Source: Candidatus Angelobacter sp. Gp1-AA117 (GTDB taxonomy: Bacteria; Acidobacteriota; Terriglobia; Terriglobales; Acidobacteriaceae). Taken from it: a stretch of 64,000 bases of DNA. The stretch lies in the NCBI GenBank assembly GCA_003223515.1, contig QHVI01000027.1, positions 1 to 64,000 of the forward strand. Direction: 5' to 3'. How positions within the stretch are numbered: position 1 is the first letter of the stretch; the number at the start of each line of letters is the position of its first letter. Below the pieces are notes generated by a model. The model was not told the DNA's origin. It was given only the letters and a program-made list of their open reading frames with translations, and did no database searches. Positions 37,218-46,154 of this stretch are shown piece after piece. A program made the translations under genes and the position numbers.

Positions 37218-37466
37218 ATGACTTTCTTCTCCACGGAAGCCGCTGCAAAGAAGCTTGGCATATCAGTCGCAAGCTTGAACCGCTACATAGAGGCCCAGAA
37301 GGTTCCTGCACCGAATGCGACTAGGATCGGGAAATGGAAGGTTCGCGCCTGGACGGAGGAGGATATAGAACGAGTCCGGGCCTTGCTGCCGAATATTGCT
37401 AACGGTCGCAAAACCCGGTACTCAAAACTTAAGAAAAAATCAGCACCCAAAAGGTCAAAACGATAA
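37218..37466 (+). CDS. Excisionase-like HTH protein (MerR-type)
   Basis: 82 residues: MTFFSTEAAAKKLGISVASLNRYIEAQKVPAPNATRIGKWKVRAWTEEDIERVRALL, the winged helix-turn-helix shape of small excisionases and HTH_17 proteins (helix 2-3 LGISVASLNRYI, wing KWKVRAWT). The basic tail (SKLKKKSAPKRSKR) should contact DNA. Such proteins control excision or transcription of integrated elements. It is one of four of this type in the island; which of them is the true Xis is open. Confidence 0.75.
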   Translation: MTFFSTEAAAKKLGISVASLNRYIEAQKVPAPNATRIGKWKVRAWTEEDIERVRALLPNIANGRKTRYSKLKKKSAPKRSKR

Positions 37467-37534
37467 CCAGCGGGTAACGCCCGGTGCTGGTACACCGAGC
37501 GCACCCTAACCAAAGCACCCCCAAGGAGGGCGCA

Positions 37535-37813
37535 ATGGCTGAAAGTAAGGGTACACACCCATCGAAGAAACGCACAAGCCGCAAAGAAGTCTTAGAGTTT
37601 CCCGAAGTCAACGGTAAGACCGTGGAAGCCGTGGAACTCTTTTCTGACCACGAGTATTATGCAATCACCGTCCGGTTTCAGGACAAGACCGCGCTCCACT
37701 TCGCTCTTGAAACGGCCGTGTTCTCATTCCCCACTCTCTCAAATTGGAAAAGCGGAAACGACAGAATCCTAAAGAAGTACAAATCGGTCGGCAGTAACAT
37801 TCAAAGATTGTAA
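37535..37813 (+). CDS. Small hypothetical protein (92 residues)
   Basis: ATG 37535 is preceded by a strong ribosome site (CAAGGAGG). After a basic start (KGTHPSKKRTSRKEVLEF) the sequence predicts a small beta-rich domain: GKTVEAVELFSDHEYYAITVRFQDKTALHFALETAVFSFPTLSNWKSGND. No catalytic residues are recognisable. It is followed by a strong terminator and is likely a stand-alone gene. I do not recognise the family. Confidence 0.6.
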   Translation: MAESKGTHPSKKRTSRKEVLEFPEVNGKTVEAVELFSDHEYYAITVRFQDKTALHFALETAVFSFPTLSNWKSGNDRILKKYKSVGSNIQRL

Positions 37814-37833
37814 GCGCATATTGGCAGCACTCG

Positions 37834-37856
37834 GGCCCGCCTTTTTCTGGCGGGCC
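37834..37856 (+). terminator. Hairpin terminator
   Basis: Perfect 8-bp GC-rich stem GGCCCGCC (37834-37841) and GGCGGGCC (37849-37856) with a T-rich 7-base loop, 20 bp after the stop at 37813. The T-tract after the stem is weak. It separates the small gene from the opposite-strand methylase region. Confidence 0.5.
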
Positions 37857-38077
37857 TTCCAGCACATCTTCTCGTAAAATCCAGCATCTTAAGCACAGCC
37901 ACACACCCCAATCTCCGCCTCGGTCTGTGAAGAATTGACGAGCATTGCTTTTAGCGCTACGAGACCGAGTAGATGCAGATCCCCAGCAACTCTTGCGGCT
38001 AGTTGATGTTGGTTTGAGCAACTTATGGCTGCATGGGTTCTTGAGAGGCTTTCGTTGGAAGAGTAAGTAGTACGAGA

Positions 38078-39898
38078 TCACGCAAGCTCGGTTTGCGGCT
38101 CCTTGTGCTTTTCTGCTGAGAGCAGGCCGGTCTTGGGATTGATCGTATAACCGGCGCGCCGCAACGCGAGGAGCACATCGCTGAGATGAAGCTCATCTAG
38201 CGTGCAATGCTCCTGGATAGCCCTGCGAAGAATGCTGGCGTACACATGACTTGCGTTGCGCACCTCGTCCGAAGAAAGCTCCCGAACCGCCTCTGCTATG
38301 AGTCGCTGTGTGTCTCCGCTCTGTAATCGATGCCCATCATCCGCGCGTTCAGCCTGGGAAGGCGAAGGCTTCTGCAGCGTCAGAATCAGATCCACCGTCA
38401 CCACGCTTTCCGAACCGGAATTCAGTCCCTTGACTGAGCGCTGCCCCTTGTCGAGTATTGCCACATGGACAGGTGCCGACTTGAATCCCGCATCGCGAAC
38501 CGCCCGCTGTACAAGACCCCATATCCGCCCGCTGCTGTTTCCAAACACCACCGACATATACCGGCCCGGTTTCAGGATGCGAAAGGCCTCCGCAAATGAG
38601 GAGCGCAGTAATGCCTCGTAACGCTCTGCCGCGCCGTTCTTGCGCTTGCCCGTCGTGTAAACCACCGCTTCGGAGACATAGTTCGTCACTTCGCCCAGCC
38701 AGGCTTCATGAAAGAGATTCATGTCGCTGTAAAAGATGTTGCTGCCGAACGGCGGGTCGGTGAACACATAATCCACCGATTCCGAGTCGAGGTGCGCCAA
38801 GAGGTTGGCGGAGGCAAGGCAATAGTCCAGTTTGCCTTCCGGCCGGCCACACAACAGCGATGCGTTATCGAACAGGATTTCGTCGGAGCGAAGCACCGCA
38901 TCCACCTTGCGACCGAACAACTCGAACACGTTCCATTCGTAGTACACGGGAGCAATGTAATAGGTCTGGTTTTGCGCATTCAGCGGACGCTGCGCGCTCC
39001 ACTGATAACGGCGGGAGGCGCGCGGCAGTATGGCCGTGAACGCAAAGCTCAGCTTCTGCCGCAGTCCTGGATCGCCGACCTTGTTGATCGCCCGCCAGAG
39101 TTCGAGCAGGGCGATGGCATTGCGCGGCGAGAAAAAATCCGATGTCCGGATAAGGCCAGCTTTCCTGAGTCCCGAGCGGCTGAACATTTCCCGGTCCTCG
39201 GTGATGGGCAGCGACGGCACCTCTGACTGCCGTGCATCCTGTGCTGCCTCCTCAATCATGTGCAGATCGAAACCGGAAACCGGCTGCTCCGTCAAACGCC
39301 CCTCCGTGTTCCGCGCCACGACTTCCACGGGAGTGTCCGCACTTCGTTTCCATCTGCGACGCGCAAACGGGTGCTTGCAGCCCGGACAGGCCTTCGGAGC
39401 CTCTCCTTTTGACGAGAGATGGCGGTAATAGATAAGGGGAGCCTCGCAGGACGGGCAGAGATAGGTGAACGACCAGACGGTGCGCACCATCTCCACTTCT
39501 GCTCCGTCGCTCACCCGGCGAGTGGCGTAGAGACTCCCGATGGCCTTGCGGGCCTGGCTGACTACTTCCTCCGCTCTCTCCGTGAAGTCCTCCGGACTGA
39601 CCCTGGTGGCGTATCCGCGCGCGATATGGCGTCCCAGTGCCGAAATATCGCTCAGCTTCGCCTTGCGCCCGAGACGCACGGAGGCTAAGCCGGTCATGCC
39701 GGAGCCGCCGAAGAAGTCGGCGACGACTTCGCCCGGTCTCGTGAAGGTCTCGATGAAGGGCTCGATTGCCGCGACGGGCACCTTGGTAAGGTAGCTGTGG
39801 CAGTTGTAAATGGGGTCCGTTCGTGGTGCGGTGATGATCGCGGGCAGCTCGGTTAACTTGGAGGGTACAATCACCGTTTTTCCTTTGAAATCCAGCAA
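38078..39898 (-). CDS. DNA methylase with zinc-ribbon insert
   Basis: 606 residues. An AdoMet-binding motif DFFGGSGMTG (near 61-70) precedes a zinc ribbon (CPSCEAPLIYY...CPGCKHPF near 147-175) and a catalytic DPPFGSN (near 382). The order of motif I before motif IV fits the alpha-type arrangement of amino-methyltransferases (N6-adenine or N4-cytosine). The long inserted region 180-370 is probably the target-recognition domain. It is transcribed divergently from an XRE regulator and a nuclease-like gene (40219), so it may be the modification half of a restriction system. The C-terminal 90 residues are helical and may add a second DNA contact. It does not resemble the methylase at 47193. Confidence 0.85.
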   Translation of the reverse strand: MLDFKGKTVIVPSKLTELPAIITAPRTDPIYNCHSYLTKVPVAAIEPFIETFTRPGEVVADFFGGSGMTGLASVRLGRKAKLSDISALGRHIARGYATRVSPEDFTERAEEVVSQARKAIGSLYATRRVSDGAEVEMVRTVWSFTYLCPSCEAPLIYYRHLSSKGEAPKACPGCKHPFARRRWKRSADTPVEVVARNTEGRLTEQPVSGFDLHMIEEAAQDARQSEVPSLPITEDREMFSRSGLRKAGLIRTSDFFSPRNAIALLELWRAINKVGDPGLRQKLSFAFTAILPRASRRYQWSAQRPLNAQNQTYYIAPVYYEWNVFELFGRKVDAVLRSDEILFDNASLLCGRPEGKLDYCLASANLLAHLDSESVDYVFTDPPFGSNIFYSDMNLFHEAWLGEVTNYVSEAVVYTTGKRKNGAAERYEALLRSSFAEAFRILKPGRYMSVVFGNSSGRIWGLVQRAVRDAGFKSAPVHVAILDKGQRSVKGLNSGSESVVTVDLILTLQKPSPSQAERADDGHRLQSGDTQRLIAEAVRELSSDEVRNASHVYASILRRAIQEHCTLDELHLSDVLLALRRAGYTINPKTGLLSAEKHKEPQTELA

Positions 39899-39987
39899 CT
39901 AAATGCCAGATGTGTGACGTTAAGTCTGTAGACTCATTGTTTACACATTTCTAGCCTTAATCGCAAGTAGAAAACCACGGCGGAAGT

Positions 39988-40215
39988 GTGAAACGCAACC
40001 CTAAAGAAATATTCGGCCAAAACGTCCGGCGCGTCCGTCAGCAGATAGGGTTGTCCCAGGAAGAGCTCGCCTTCCGCGCCAAGCTGCACCGCACCTACAT
40101 TAGTTCAATAGAGCGTGGTGTCCGCAACGTCTCGCTGGAAAACATCTTTGCCATCGCCAAAGCCCTGGAAGTGCCGCCCGGCGAGCTGCTGAAGCCTGTC
40201 GATTCCGGGGGATAG
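39988..40215 (+). CDS. XRE-family HTH regulator (controller-like)
   Basis: 75 residues from GTG 39988: GQNVRRVRQQIGLSQEELAFRAKLHRTYISSIERGVRNVSLENIFAIAKALEVPPGEL is the standard XRE helix-turn-helix. Small XRE proteins between divergent modification and restriction genes act as controller (C) proteins that time nuclease production. Its position in the 90-bp gap side between the methylase (minus) and nuclease-like gene (plus) is that layout. The next gene starts 3 bp after its stop. The controller role is inferred. Confidence 0.85.
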   Translation: MKRNPKEIFGQNVRRVRQQIGLSQEELAFRAKLHRTYISSIERGVRNVSLENIFAIAKALEVPPGELLKPVDSGG

Positions 40216-40218
40216 CTG

Positions 40219-41682
40219 ATGGGCTTTAAGACTGACAGTAGCTTCCTCCGGTTCCTGAGCATGGGCGCCATCGGTGTGCGCCAGACCATGAAGCAGCTCA
40301 GCGGCATGGGATTCAAGCCCATCGAGCTGGAGCGCTATTGCGCATCGAACAAGCTCTGGACAACCAAGGTAAAACGCCTTCGCCTGCCGGATGTACTCTG
40401 CGTCAAGACGGGACTTAGGTTGGAGGTGCGTGCGAAATCGGACCTCAAGATAAGGATGAGTGACGCGCCGAATAATCCGGATCGTCGCTGGGATTCCGGG
40501 TTGCGGGATGATGATGTCGCCGCCTTTATCGCCGTCGCCGAAGGGGAGGGTGGTCCGGTGCCTGCTGACGAAGCTGTATTCTTCTCGGTAAGCGCCTTAC
40601 GTGCGTCGGTTGGGCAGTCCCAGCTTGGTCCTCCTAAATCCGCATCCGAGGGTGCCGAGCGCGACAGAACGTGGCCCTCCACCGTGCCCTCATGCGACGG
40701 TACGGTCGAGTCCGTCAGCAAGGAAAAGCTCGTCGTGATGATGCAGGTAGGGGAGGGGGCTACCCGGAAGCAGACCTATACGTTGAACGGAAAGCACGTC
40801 TACGTACAGCCCGGCGCGCAATTCAAGGCGGAGGTTTCCATCCTTGCCGGGGCACCGGAAAAGCAGGCGGATCTCGCCGCCTTCCTGAATAAAAACTATG
40901 ACCCTCTCGCCGGATTGCAGGAAGCCAATGCCGTGGATCGTTATGCCGCAGTGAAATCGCTTCCCTACCGCGACGACCTACGCGCGAGAGCGGTTCCTGC
41001 GCTTGAAGCGTTGCTCAACAACGAGCAAGAGGAGCGGGTGGCGCTAGAGGCTGCAGGAGCATCGGCCGTGCTGGGATCCGCCCTCGGCCAGGATCGCATT
41101 ACGAAAATTTTGTGGGGGGACGGGCGCGAGGACCTGCGGATGGAATCGGTGCTCATCCTCACGGAGCTTGCCAGCCCATTTGCGCGCGACGAGCTGGTGC
41201 GCGTGGCCGGCGATAAGAAATTTGCAGGAAACGAAATACGCCAGGCCGCAGTCTGGGGACTAGGAAAAGCGGGTCTGAAAGCCTACGACCAGATACTGCC
41301 TTACATCGCCGATGAAGATGAAAACGTCGCGCTGCATGCGATAGTAGCTTTTGGAGTCGACACGCCGGACGTCGTCATCGTGCGACTCGTGGACGAGCTG
41401 ACGAAAAATGACCAGAGAAGGGCGGCAGCAGCCTCCGAGACATTGCGACTCATTGGCAACGAAACCGTGCTCAAATTCCTGATTGAAGCCGCTGCCGGCG
41501 GGCACGACTGGGTATTAGCGACGCTGGGCAGATTGCCGGCGGCCCTCGTCCGGCCTGCTCTTACCGGCTCTGATCTTTTGAAAAAGGTTGCACCGCTGCT
41601 GCTATTGAGCGAGGGTTCCAACTGGCTGGCCCCGGAGGATCGCCTGATGGACATTGGTTTCCTGGTGAAGCAGAATCTATAG
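40219..41682 (+). CDS. Nuclease-like domain fused to HEAT repeats
   Basis: 487 residues. The N-terminal part (1-110) has LPDVLCVKTGLRLEVRAKSDLKI, which looks like the D...ExR/K core of a PD-(D/E)XK-like nuclease with Arg in place of the usual Lys, followed by RRWDSGLRDDDVAAFIAV. A beta stretch (180-230) comes next. From about 235 to the end the sequence is a run of HEAT-like helical repeats (LRARAVPALEALLNNEQEERVALEAAGASAVLGS; EIRQAAVWGLGKAGLKAYDQILPYI). Fused nuclease and HEAT repeats suit a large sensing or scaffold protein of a defence system. It sits 3 bp after the XRE gene and 29 bp before the RecB-like gene. Not a family I know by name. Confidence 0.6.
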   Translation: MGFKTDSSFLRFLSMGAIGVRQTMKQLSGMGFKPIELERYCASNKLWTTKVKRLRLPDVLCVKTGLRLEVRAKSDLKIRMSDAPNNPDRRWDSGLRDDDVAAFIAVAEGEGGPVPADEAVFFSVSALRASVGQSQLGPPKSASEGAERDRTWPSTVPSCDGTVESVSKEKLVVMMQVGEGATRKQTYTLNGKHVYVQPGAQFKAEVSILAGAPEKQADLAAFLNKNYDPLAGLQEANAVDRYAAVKSLPYRDDLRARAVPALEALLNNEQEERVALEAAGASAVLGSALGQDRITKILWGDGREDLRMESVLILTELASPFARDELVRVAGDKKFAGNEIRQAAVWGLGKAGLKAYDQILPYIADEDENVALHAIVAFGVDTPDVVIVRLVDELTKNDQRRAAAASETLRLIGNETVLKFLIEAAAGGHDWVLATLGRLPAALVRPALTGSDLLKKVAPLLLLSEGSNWLAPEDRLMDIGFLVKQNL

Positions 41683-41711
41683 CAACCGCAACAATAGTTT
41701 TCTAGGTCAAT

Positions 41712-43358
41712 ATGGCGCAGTTCCGAAAGAACGTCCTCTCACAATACTTGCGGACCAAGTGTGACAAGCAGCTCCGCCTATCACTGTATTCCCCTCCAGA
41801 ATTGCAGGCGATGGACTGGCCTGTGCCCTTGGAGGCACGCCCAGCAGTCCAGATCCTGCGTGATCGTGGCAAGGAGTGGGAGCAGGCCAAGATGCAGGAT
41901 CTGGAAACCGCCTTCGGAAACCATCTTATCGGTGTAAAGGAGAACGGCAAATTCAAGAGAATTGAGCTCGCGGCCGTCCTCGCGGTGAATCCGCCTAGTC
42001 CTACAGTCATCGTCCAGGCACGATTCTCTCACCCCGATCTGCGACAGACATTTCTGACCAGCATCGGGTTGACCCCGCAGCGCATTGAGCAGATCCCTGC
42101 TTTCGGCGCGTTCGAGCCCGATATTGTTCTAGTCAAAACTCCGGCCGATGGCGAAGTGGAGATACTCCCCACGGGGGACACGACTCCGATTCCGCCAGGA
42201 ACCCAGCGCAAGGCGCTCCTCGTTTCAGACATAAAGCACGCGGGAGAAGCCAATTCCAGCTACAGCTCGGAAGTAGCTCTTTACGCGGTGCTCCTTGCCA
42301 ACTGGCTGCGATTGAATGAACTGGAAAGCAACTTTTTTGTGGCGGATCGCCTCGGCCTCTGGACACGCGCCAAGGAGACATCGGCTCTTGCCGAGTTGGT
42401 GACACGGAATCCCGGTGCCAGTATTAGCGACAGGCTGCAGGCTTTTATCGGTGACTTGGAAAAGGTAGATTTCCAGATTTTCTTCCAGACCGTCAGCCAT
42501 TTCTTCAGCCAGGACCTTCCAAGGGTTCTCGCAATCACGGACTGGGCCGCACTGGACTGGCACGTGGATTCACGGTGCTCTACATGTGACTTCCTTGGGC
42601 ATCGCAACTGGCTGCGCGCCTCCGACCGCGGGACTCTCGACGCGAACCGGTCACACTATTGCGTCACCGCTGCCGAAGACAGCGGTCATCTCAGCAGGCT
42701 TTCGACTATCACGCGCGGCGGTCGCAAGACATTGCACCATGCAGGACACATTAATGTCACTGCCGTTTCAACCGTCACCACCGCCGATCCGGTATTCGAT
42801 CTTCACAACGCCCTGAAAGCCGACAGGAACCATCTTCCGCACCGGGCCACCGCACTTCTTACAGGGGCTGTCAGCGTCGCGGACAACACCACCACGATCG
42901 ATTTTCCACGATACGCAGACCTGCAGATATTCGTTTCCGTCAACTTTGATCCCGGAACTGGGCTTTTGTGCGCCCTTGGTTCCGAGGCTCGCTTCAGGCA
43001 GCGCGTTCCTTTCGGGCAAACGTCAACAGTTCAGCGTACCTGGAACGCAGAAGCTCAGACCTTACTCGCATCGACTGCAGAAGAAGAGCGCAGCGTTGTA
43101 ATGTCGTTCCTTTCCCGGCTTGCCGATGTGTTTGACTTTGTCCATAACACGGCCGCTGACGGTGGAAGATCAGGACAAACGCTGAGTACCAGCGTTTTAG
43201 TTGTTCGATTGGAGATTCGGCGATCTCTTCAAGTTTTAGTCGGAACTGAGAACGTTCCACGAGGCTATCGTGGAGTATCCATAAAATTGGTAAATAGACG
43301 ATTGCACTCGCTTTTACGGAATAGCGGTAGAACAGCGCAGGACCAAAGAACAGTATGA
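41712..43358 (+). CDS. RecB-like nuclease, C-terminally truncated
   Basis: About 548 codons. The first 500 residues resemble the N-terminal nuclease half of Dna2/AddB/RecB-type proteins: YLRTKCDKQLRLSLY near the start (a Cys in the position of an Fe-S ligand), DIVLVKTPADGEVEIL, the D-x-K core VSDIKHAGEANSSYSSEVALYAVLLANWL (near 170-195) and a later C-S-T-C pair with HYC (near 290-320). In such proteins a helicase domain follows. Here the recognisable sequence ends near 43190 with a sudden change in composition, and the frame continues antisense to another gene, so the helicase is lost at a junction. It was probably part of the XRE/nuclease cassette; now likely inactive. Confidence 0.65.
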   Translation: MAQFRKNVLSQYLRTKCDKQLRLSLYSPPELQAMDWPVPLEARPAVQILRDRGKEWEQAKMQDLETAFGNHLIGVKENGKFKRIELAAVLAVNPPSPTVIVQARFSHPDLRQTFLTSIGLTPQRIEQIPAFGAFEPDIVLVKTPADGEVEILPTGDTTPIPPGTQRKALLVSDIKHAGEANSSYSSEVALYAVLLANWLRLNELESNFFVADRLGLWTRAKETSALAELVTRNPGASISDRLQAFIGDLEKVDFQIFFQTVSHFFSQDLPRVLAITDWAALDWHVDSRCSTCDFLGHRNWLRASDRGTLDANRSHYCVTAAEDSGHLSRLSTITRGGRKTLHHAGHINVTAVSTVTTADPVFDLHNALKADRNHLPHRATALLTGAVSVADNTTTIDFPRYADLQIFVSVNFDPGTGLLCALGSEARFRQRVPFGQTSTVQRTWNAEAQTLLASTAEEERSVVMSFLSRLADVFDFVHNTAADGGRSGQTLSTSVLVVRLEIRRSLQVLVGTENVPRGYRGVSIKLVNRRLHSLLRNSGRTAQDQRTV

Positions 43359-43806
43359 AGACCATAACTACGGCCACTGGTATAAGTATACGGTAAAAAA
43401 ATGAGTCTTCTTTCCATGAGTGAATCGCAACCGAGAGCATCTGATCTGACCAAGTGGACCACTTAAATGCATAACTGCCTTCCATGCTCTCGCAATCAGG
43501 AATGAACTCCGGCGGATGATGAGCATCGCTCGCCAATACAATCCTCGCCCAATTCTGAGGAATGCTCCGAATACTTTGCAGGGGGTGCCTCATAACATTC
43601 AACAGGATGCACACGGGTCGAGCGAGGAACAGGGTTGCGAAGAAAAATGCGCCTTCGATAAATTCATGTGATCCCAGGTCTTCAAGGTTATTACTCGCCC
43701 ATACTGCCCAATCTTGCGCACGTTTCGTAGATTCATCCGTTCTTAGCAGAAGAAACGGTGCAACGCATGCCCCGATAAACACATGTCTTAGTGTTCCCCA
43801 ATGCAC
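42994..43806 (-). CDS. Multi-helix membrane protein, C-terminally disrupted
   Basis: 270 codons from GTG 43806 to a stop at 42994. Hydrophobic segments include VFIGACVAPFLLL, FIEGAFFFATLFLARPVCILL, ILIPVAVVMVFILFFGPALFY and ASAIVYLPILWIL; the rest is typical cytoplasmic loop sequence (KWSTWSDQMLSVAIHSWKEDSFF). Real-looking protein sequence ends near 43190 (EEIAESPIEQLKRWYSA); beyond that it runs antisense through the RecB-like gene and is composition shadow. The frame also extends upstream to a stop at 43867-43869 without another start, so the N-terminus may be incomplete. Function unknown; it is a leftover of a gene cut at the same breakpoint as the RecB-like gene. Confidence 0.45.
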   Translation of the reverse strand: MHWGTLRHVFIGACVAPFLLLRTDESTKRAQDWAVWASNNLEDLGSHEFIEGAFFFATLFLARPVCILLNVMRHPLQSIRSIPQNWARIVLASDAHHPPEFIPDCESMEGSYAFKWSTWSDQMLSVAIHSWKEDSFFYRILIPVAVVMVFILFFGPALFYRYSVKASAIVYLPILWILHDSLVERSQFRLKLEEIAESPIEQLKRWYSAFVLIFHRQRPCYGQSQTHRQAGKGTTLQRCALLLQSMRVRSELLRSRYAELLTFARKERAA

Positions 43807-44051
43807 ACAGCCCAGATCGAAAATGCTGTTGCTGCGACGGTTTCGATGATCGCGAGCAGCGTCGGTTCATTGGCTAAGGCTGATTGTGGCGTGGAGTAGA
43901 TCCGCACGTTATTTGAGCCATCCAGTTACGGTCCCGGAGCGCTGGATCGATAATTTGATTCGAAGGTCATCGGAGTGAAGGCACGCGATGTATTTCTTGT
44001 AATAAGCAGTACGGCGCCCCCAAAGAGGAATAAAACCAATTACCCGAGCTC

Positions 44052-44309
44052 CTACACAGCGCTCGACGTGTTTCTCGTCTGATTGACTCGCCATTGTGGT
44101 GAACTGAGTCTGCCACGGTCGTTAACTGTCAACTCGGAGGGCCGAAACTCCATCTCCATTATCACATTTTCAGTATCGGCCTTCACGGCATATTTGCCCG
44201 ATTCAAACGAAAACCGGAAATGGCAGTTGCGCAAGACAGCAGACGTAAGGTGGGCCGTACTGTTCAATCTGATCGGCTGCGTAGCAAAGAACGTCGGGAG
44301 TGGCAGCAC
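44052..44309 (-). CDS. Possible beta-rich protein remnant, uncertain
   Basis: An 85-codon frame from GTG 44309: after a short lead, ATQPIRLNSTAHLTSAVLRNCHFRFSFESGKYAVKADTENVIMEMEFRPSELTVNDRGRLS reads like a genuine alternating beta protein. A second small frame (43909-44094, MASQSDEKHVERC...) overlaps its end. Both are in a disturbed stretch between the truncated genes and the radical SAM cassette. They may be fragments of one decayed gene. The stretch 44310-44570 shows no gene. Confidence 0.25.
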   Translation of the reverse strand: MLPLPTFFATQPIRLNSTAHLTSAVLRNCHFRFSFESGKYAVKADTENVIMEMEFRPSELTVNDRGRLSSPQWRVNQTRNTSSAV

Positions 44310-44570
44310 TTATATTGAGGATGAATGATAGTGTTGAATTACGTTGCCCCGGACCAGGGGCATTTGTGGTCTGAATCTCATCAAAAGTCCACATAGAATG
44401 TTAGCTATTTGCCAGGAGGCGGCTGGCGGCTGTCCATTGTATTCGGAACCCTCGTAAACGCATATTCCTGGCATGTTAACTTCTAAACGACTAGCCCCAA
44501 ACTACGCTGTTTGCGATGCTAGGAAGACGATTCAACCAAGTCGCTTGCTTTAGATGAAGTAACGGATAGT

Positions 44571-44762
44571 ATGCGAAAACAACTACCGCTTGACTGGCCT
44601 AGTAGCTGGCATGAAGGCGCACTCGGCCACCAGGTAACATGCTTGTGCTTCGGTGGGATGCAAACTGTTATCGTCAACAACCGGACAGAGTCACTTCTAT
44701 CGGCAATCCAAAAAGAGACAGGCCACTCGCGACCGATTGACGCGATTCTAGCTGCAAGCTAG
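44571..44762 (+). CDS. 63-residue protein upstream of radical SAM gene
   Basis: ATG 44571; the sequence MRKQLPLDWPSSWHEGALGHQVTCLCFGGMQTVIVNNRTESLLSAIQKETGHSRPIDAILAAS, described here only in parts, has a tryptophan-rich start and one CLC pair. No domain is recognised. It ends 13 bp before the radical SAM gene, so co-transcription is likely. It may be an accessory or substrate peptide of that enzyme: peptides that radical SAM enzymes modify are often encoded directly upstream in this way, but a leader/core pattern is not clear. Confidence 0.45.
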   Translation: MRKQLPLDWPSSWHEGALGHQVTCLCFGGMQTVIVNNRTESLLSAIQKETGHSRPIDAILAAS

Positions 44763-44775
44763 GATTTATCAAAAT

Positions 44776-46044
44776 ATGCTGGCACCCTTTTTCACTACTC
44801 CACTGACTATTACGAGTCAATTCAGCTTCTGCGGATTGCCGCTGCGGTTGGATTCTTATGCCGGGTGCGCGTTTTCTTGTACGTTTTGCTTTGCCCGTGT
44901 CAGGGGAGGCAATTCCTTCGGGGACGTTGTGCGAGCTGCCGATAGTGCAAAGTTGGACCGCATCTTTCGATCCGTGTTCGAGGAAGATGATACGAGCGGT
45001 GGCATGGTCCGCCAATTTTTGCGACGACGCGTGCCGATTCATTTTGGCGGTATGAGTGACCCATTTCAACCAGCGGAATTGCGCTATCGTGTCACTGAGT
45101 CGTTTCTACAAGCGCTCGCGAGATATCGATATCCAACTGTCCTAAGCACGAGAAGTAAAATGGTAGCGTGTGAGCCGTACATCAATCTGCTTAAGCAACT
45201 TGGGAATGTCGTAGTTCAGTTTTCATTCTGTAGTTCACGAGACGAGGTTGCGGCCCTATTCGAACCGTATTCCACCTCGCCAAGCAACCTTCTCGGTGTT
45301 ATGTCCACTTTGGCGAGGGAAGGAATAGCAGTTACCTGCAGATGGCAGCCCTATATCCCAGGAGTGAGTGAGCCTGCTGAGGAATTCGTTTCGAGAATGT
45401 CCTCAGTCGGCTGCCGGCACGTGGCGCTGGAACATCTAAAAATTCCAATCGAGCGGAGCCATCCTTTGTGGGGAAAGTTAACGAAATCCGCTGGGCGGGA
45501 CTTTTACTCTGAATATAAATCCTTGAACGCACTGCGTGATGGGCGAGAATATGTCCTCCCGCCGCAGGCAAAGCTTCCGACGATTCGGGAGGTGGCACGG
45601 GCGGTTCGCACCCGGGGAATGACTTTTGGCGCTGCTGATAACGAATTTCAATATCTCTCTGATACAGGCTGCTGCTGCAGTGGCGTGGACCAGTTTCCTG
45701 GTTTTGAGAACTGGTTCAGATGCCAGATCGGCTGCGCTGTCCGCGAGGGCTTTGGCAAACGAATCACTTACGGTTCGGTATCTCGTCACTGGGCGCCAAT
45801 TGGATCATTAGATCGTTTTCTGAATTCTCGCTCCCGTTTGTCTGGACGCACTGAACTTTCTGGTTCATTGCACGATCATCTGAGGGCTCGTTGGAACAGC
45901 CCTAAAGCGCCAGGCTCGCCGGCCTCATTCTACGGAGTCGTTCCAACCGCTGAAATCACTTCCGCAGGGAACAAAGTCTATGTCTGGGATAGTAAGATTT
46001 TGACAGCGCTAGGAGACCTGAAGGTTTCGGCTGGAGGCCTATAA
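44776..46044 (+). CDS. Radical SAM enzyme, spore-photoproduct-lyase-like
   Basis: 422 residues. The CX3CX2C motif binding the catalytic 4Fe-4S cluster is at C31, C35 and C38 (GCAFSCTFCFAR). The flow resembles spore-photoproduct lyase/Rv2578c-like proteins: the GGMSDPFQPAE loop, then LSTRSKMV and a barrel (LEREGIAVTCRWQPYIPGVSEPAEEF). A C-terminal Cys group (DTGCCCSGVDQF...CQIGCAV, near 295-325) could hold a second cluster. Such enzymes make a 5'-deoxyadenosyl radical to modify nucleic acid, lipid or protein; the substrate here is unknown. It is the core of a cassette with two lipocalin-like membrane proteins and a methylase, which is unusual. Confidence 0.85.
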   Translation: MLAPFFTTPLTITSQFSFCGLPLRLDSYAGCAFSCTFCFARVRGGNSFGDVVRAADSAKLDRIFRSVFEEDDTSGGMVRQFLRRRVPIHFGGMSDPFQPAELRYRVTESFLQALARYRYPTVLSTRSKMVACEPYINLLKQLGNVVVQFSFCSSRDEVAALFEPYSTSPSNLLGVMSTLAREGIAVTCRWQPYIPGVSEPAEEFVSRMSSVGCRHVALEHLKIPIERSHPLWGKLTKSAGRDFYSEYKSLNALRDGREYVLPPQAKLPTIREVARAVRTRGMTFGAADNEFQYLSDTGCCCSGVDQFPGFENWFRCQIGCAVREGFGKRITYGSVSRHWAPIGSLDRFLNSRSRLSGRTELSGSLHDHLRARWNSPKAPGSPASFYGVVPTAEITSAGNKVYVWDSKILTALGDLKVSAGGL

Positions 46045-46154
46045 AACTGGAGCCATAGGCTCATCAAACTCGGTCAGTATTGCAGTTGGTCCGGTGCTCG
46101 TTCAAATATCGCGAATGTCCATCTATAATAGCTGCTAATGAGTTGAGGTGACTG

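Noticed and set aside
41712-43358. A complete Dna2-like helicase-nuclease
   Set aside because: No Walker motifs are present and recognisable sequence stops near residue 495, so only the nuclease half remains.
44776-46044. Viperin or other known anti-phage radical SAM
   Set aside because: It has CX3CX2C, shared by most radical SAM enzymes, but the surrounding pattern fits spore-photoproduct-lyase-like proteins and not viperin.
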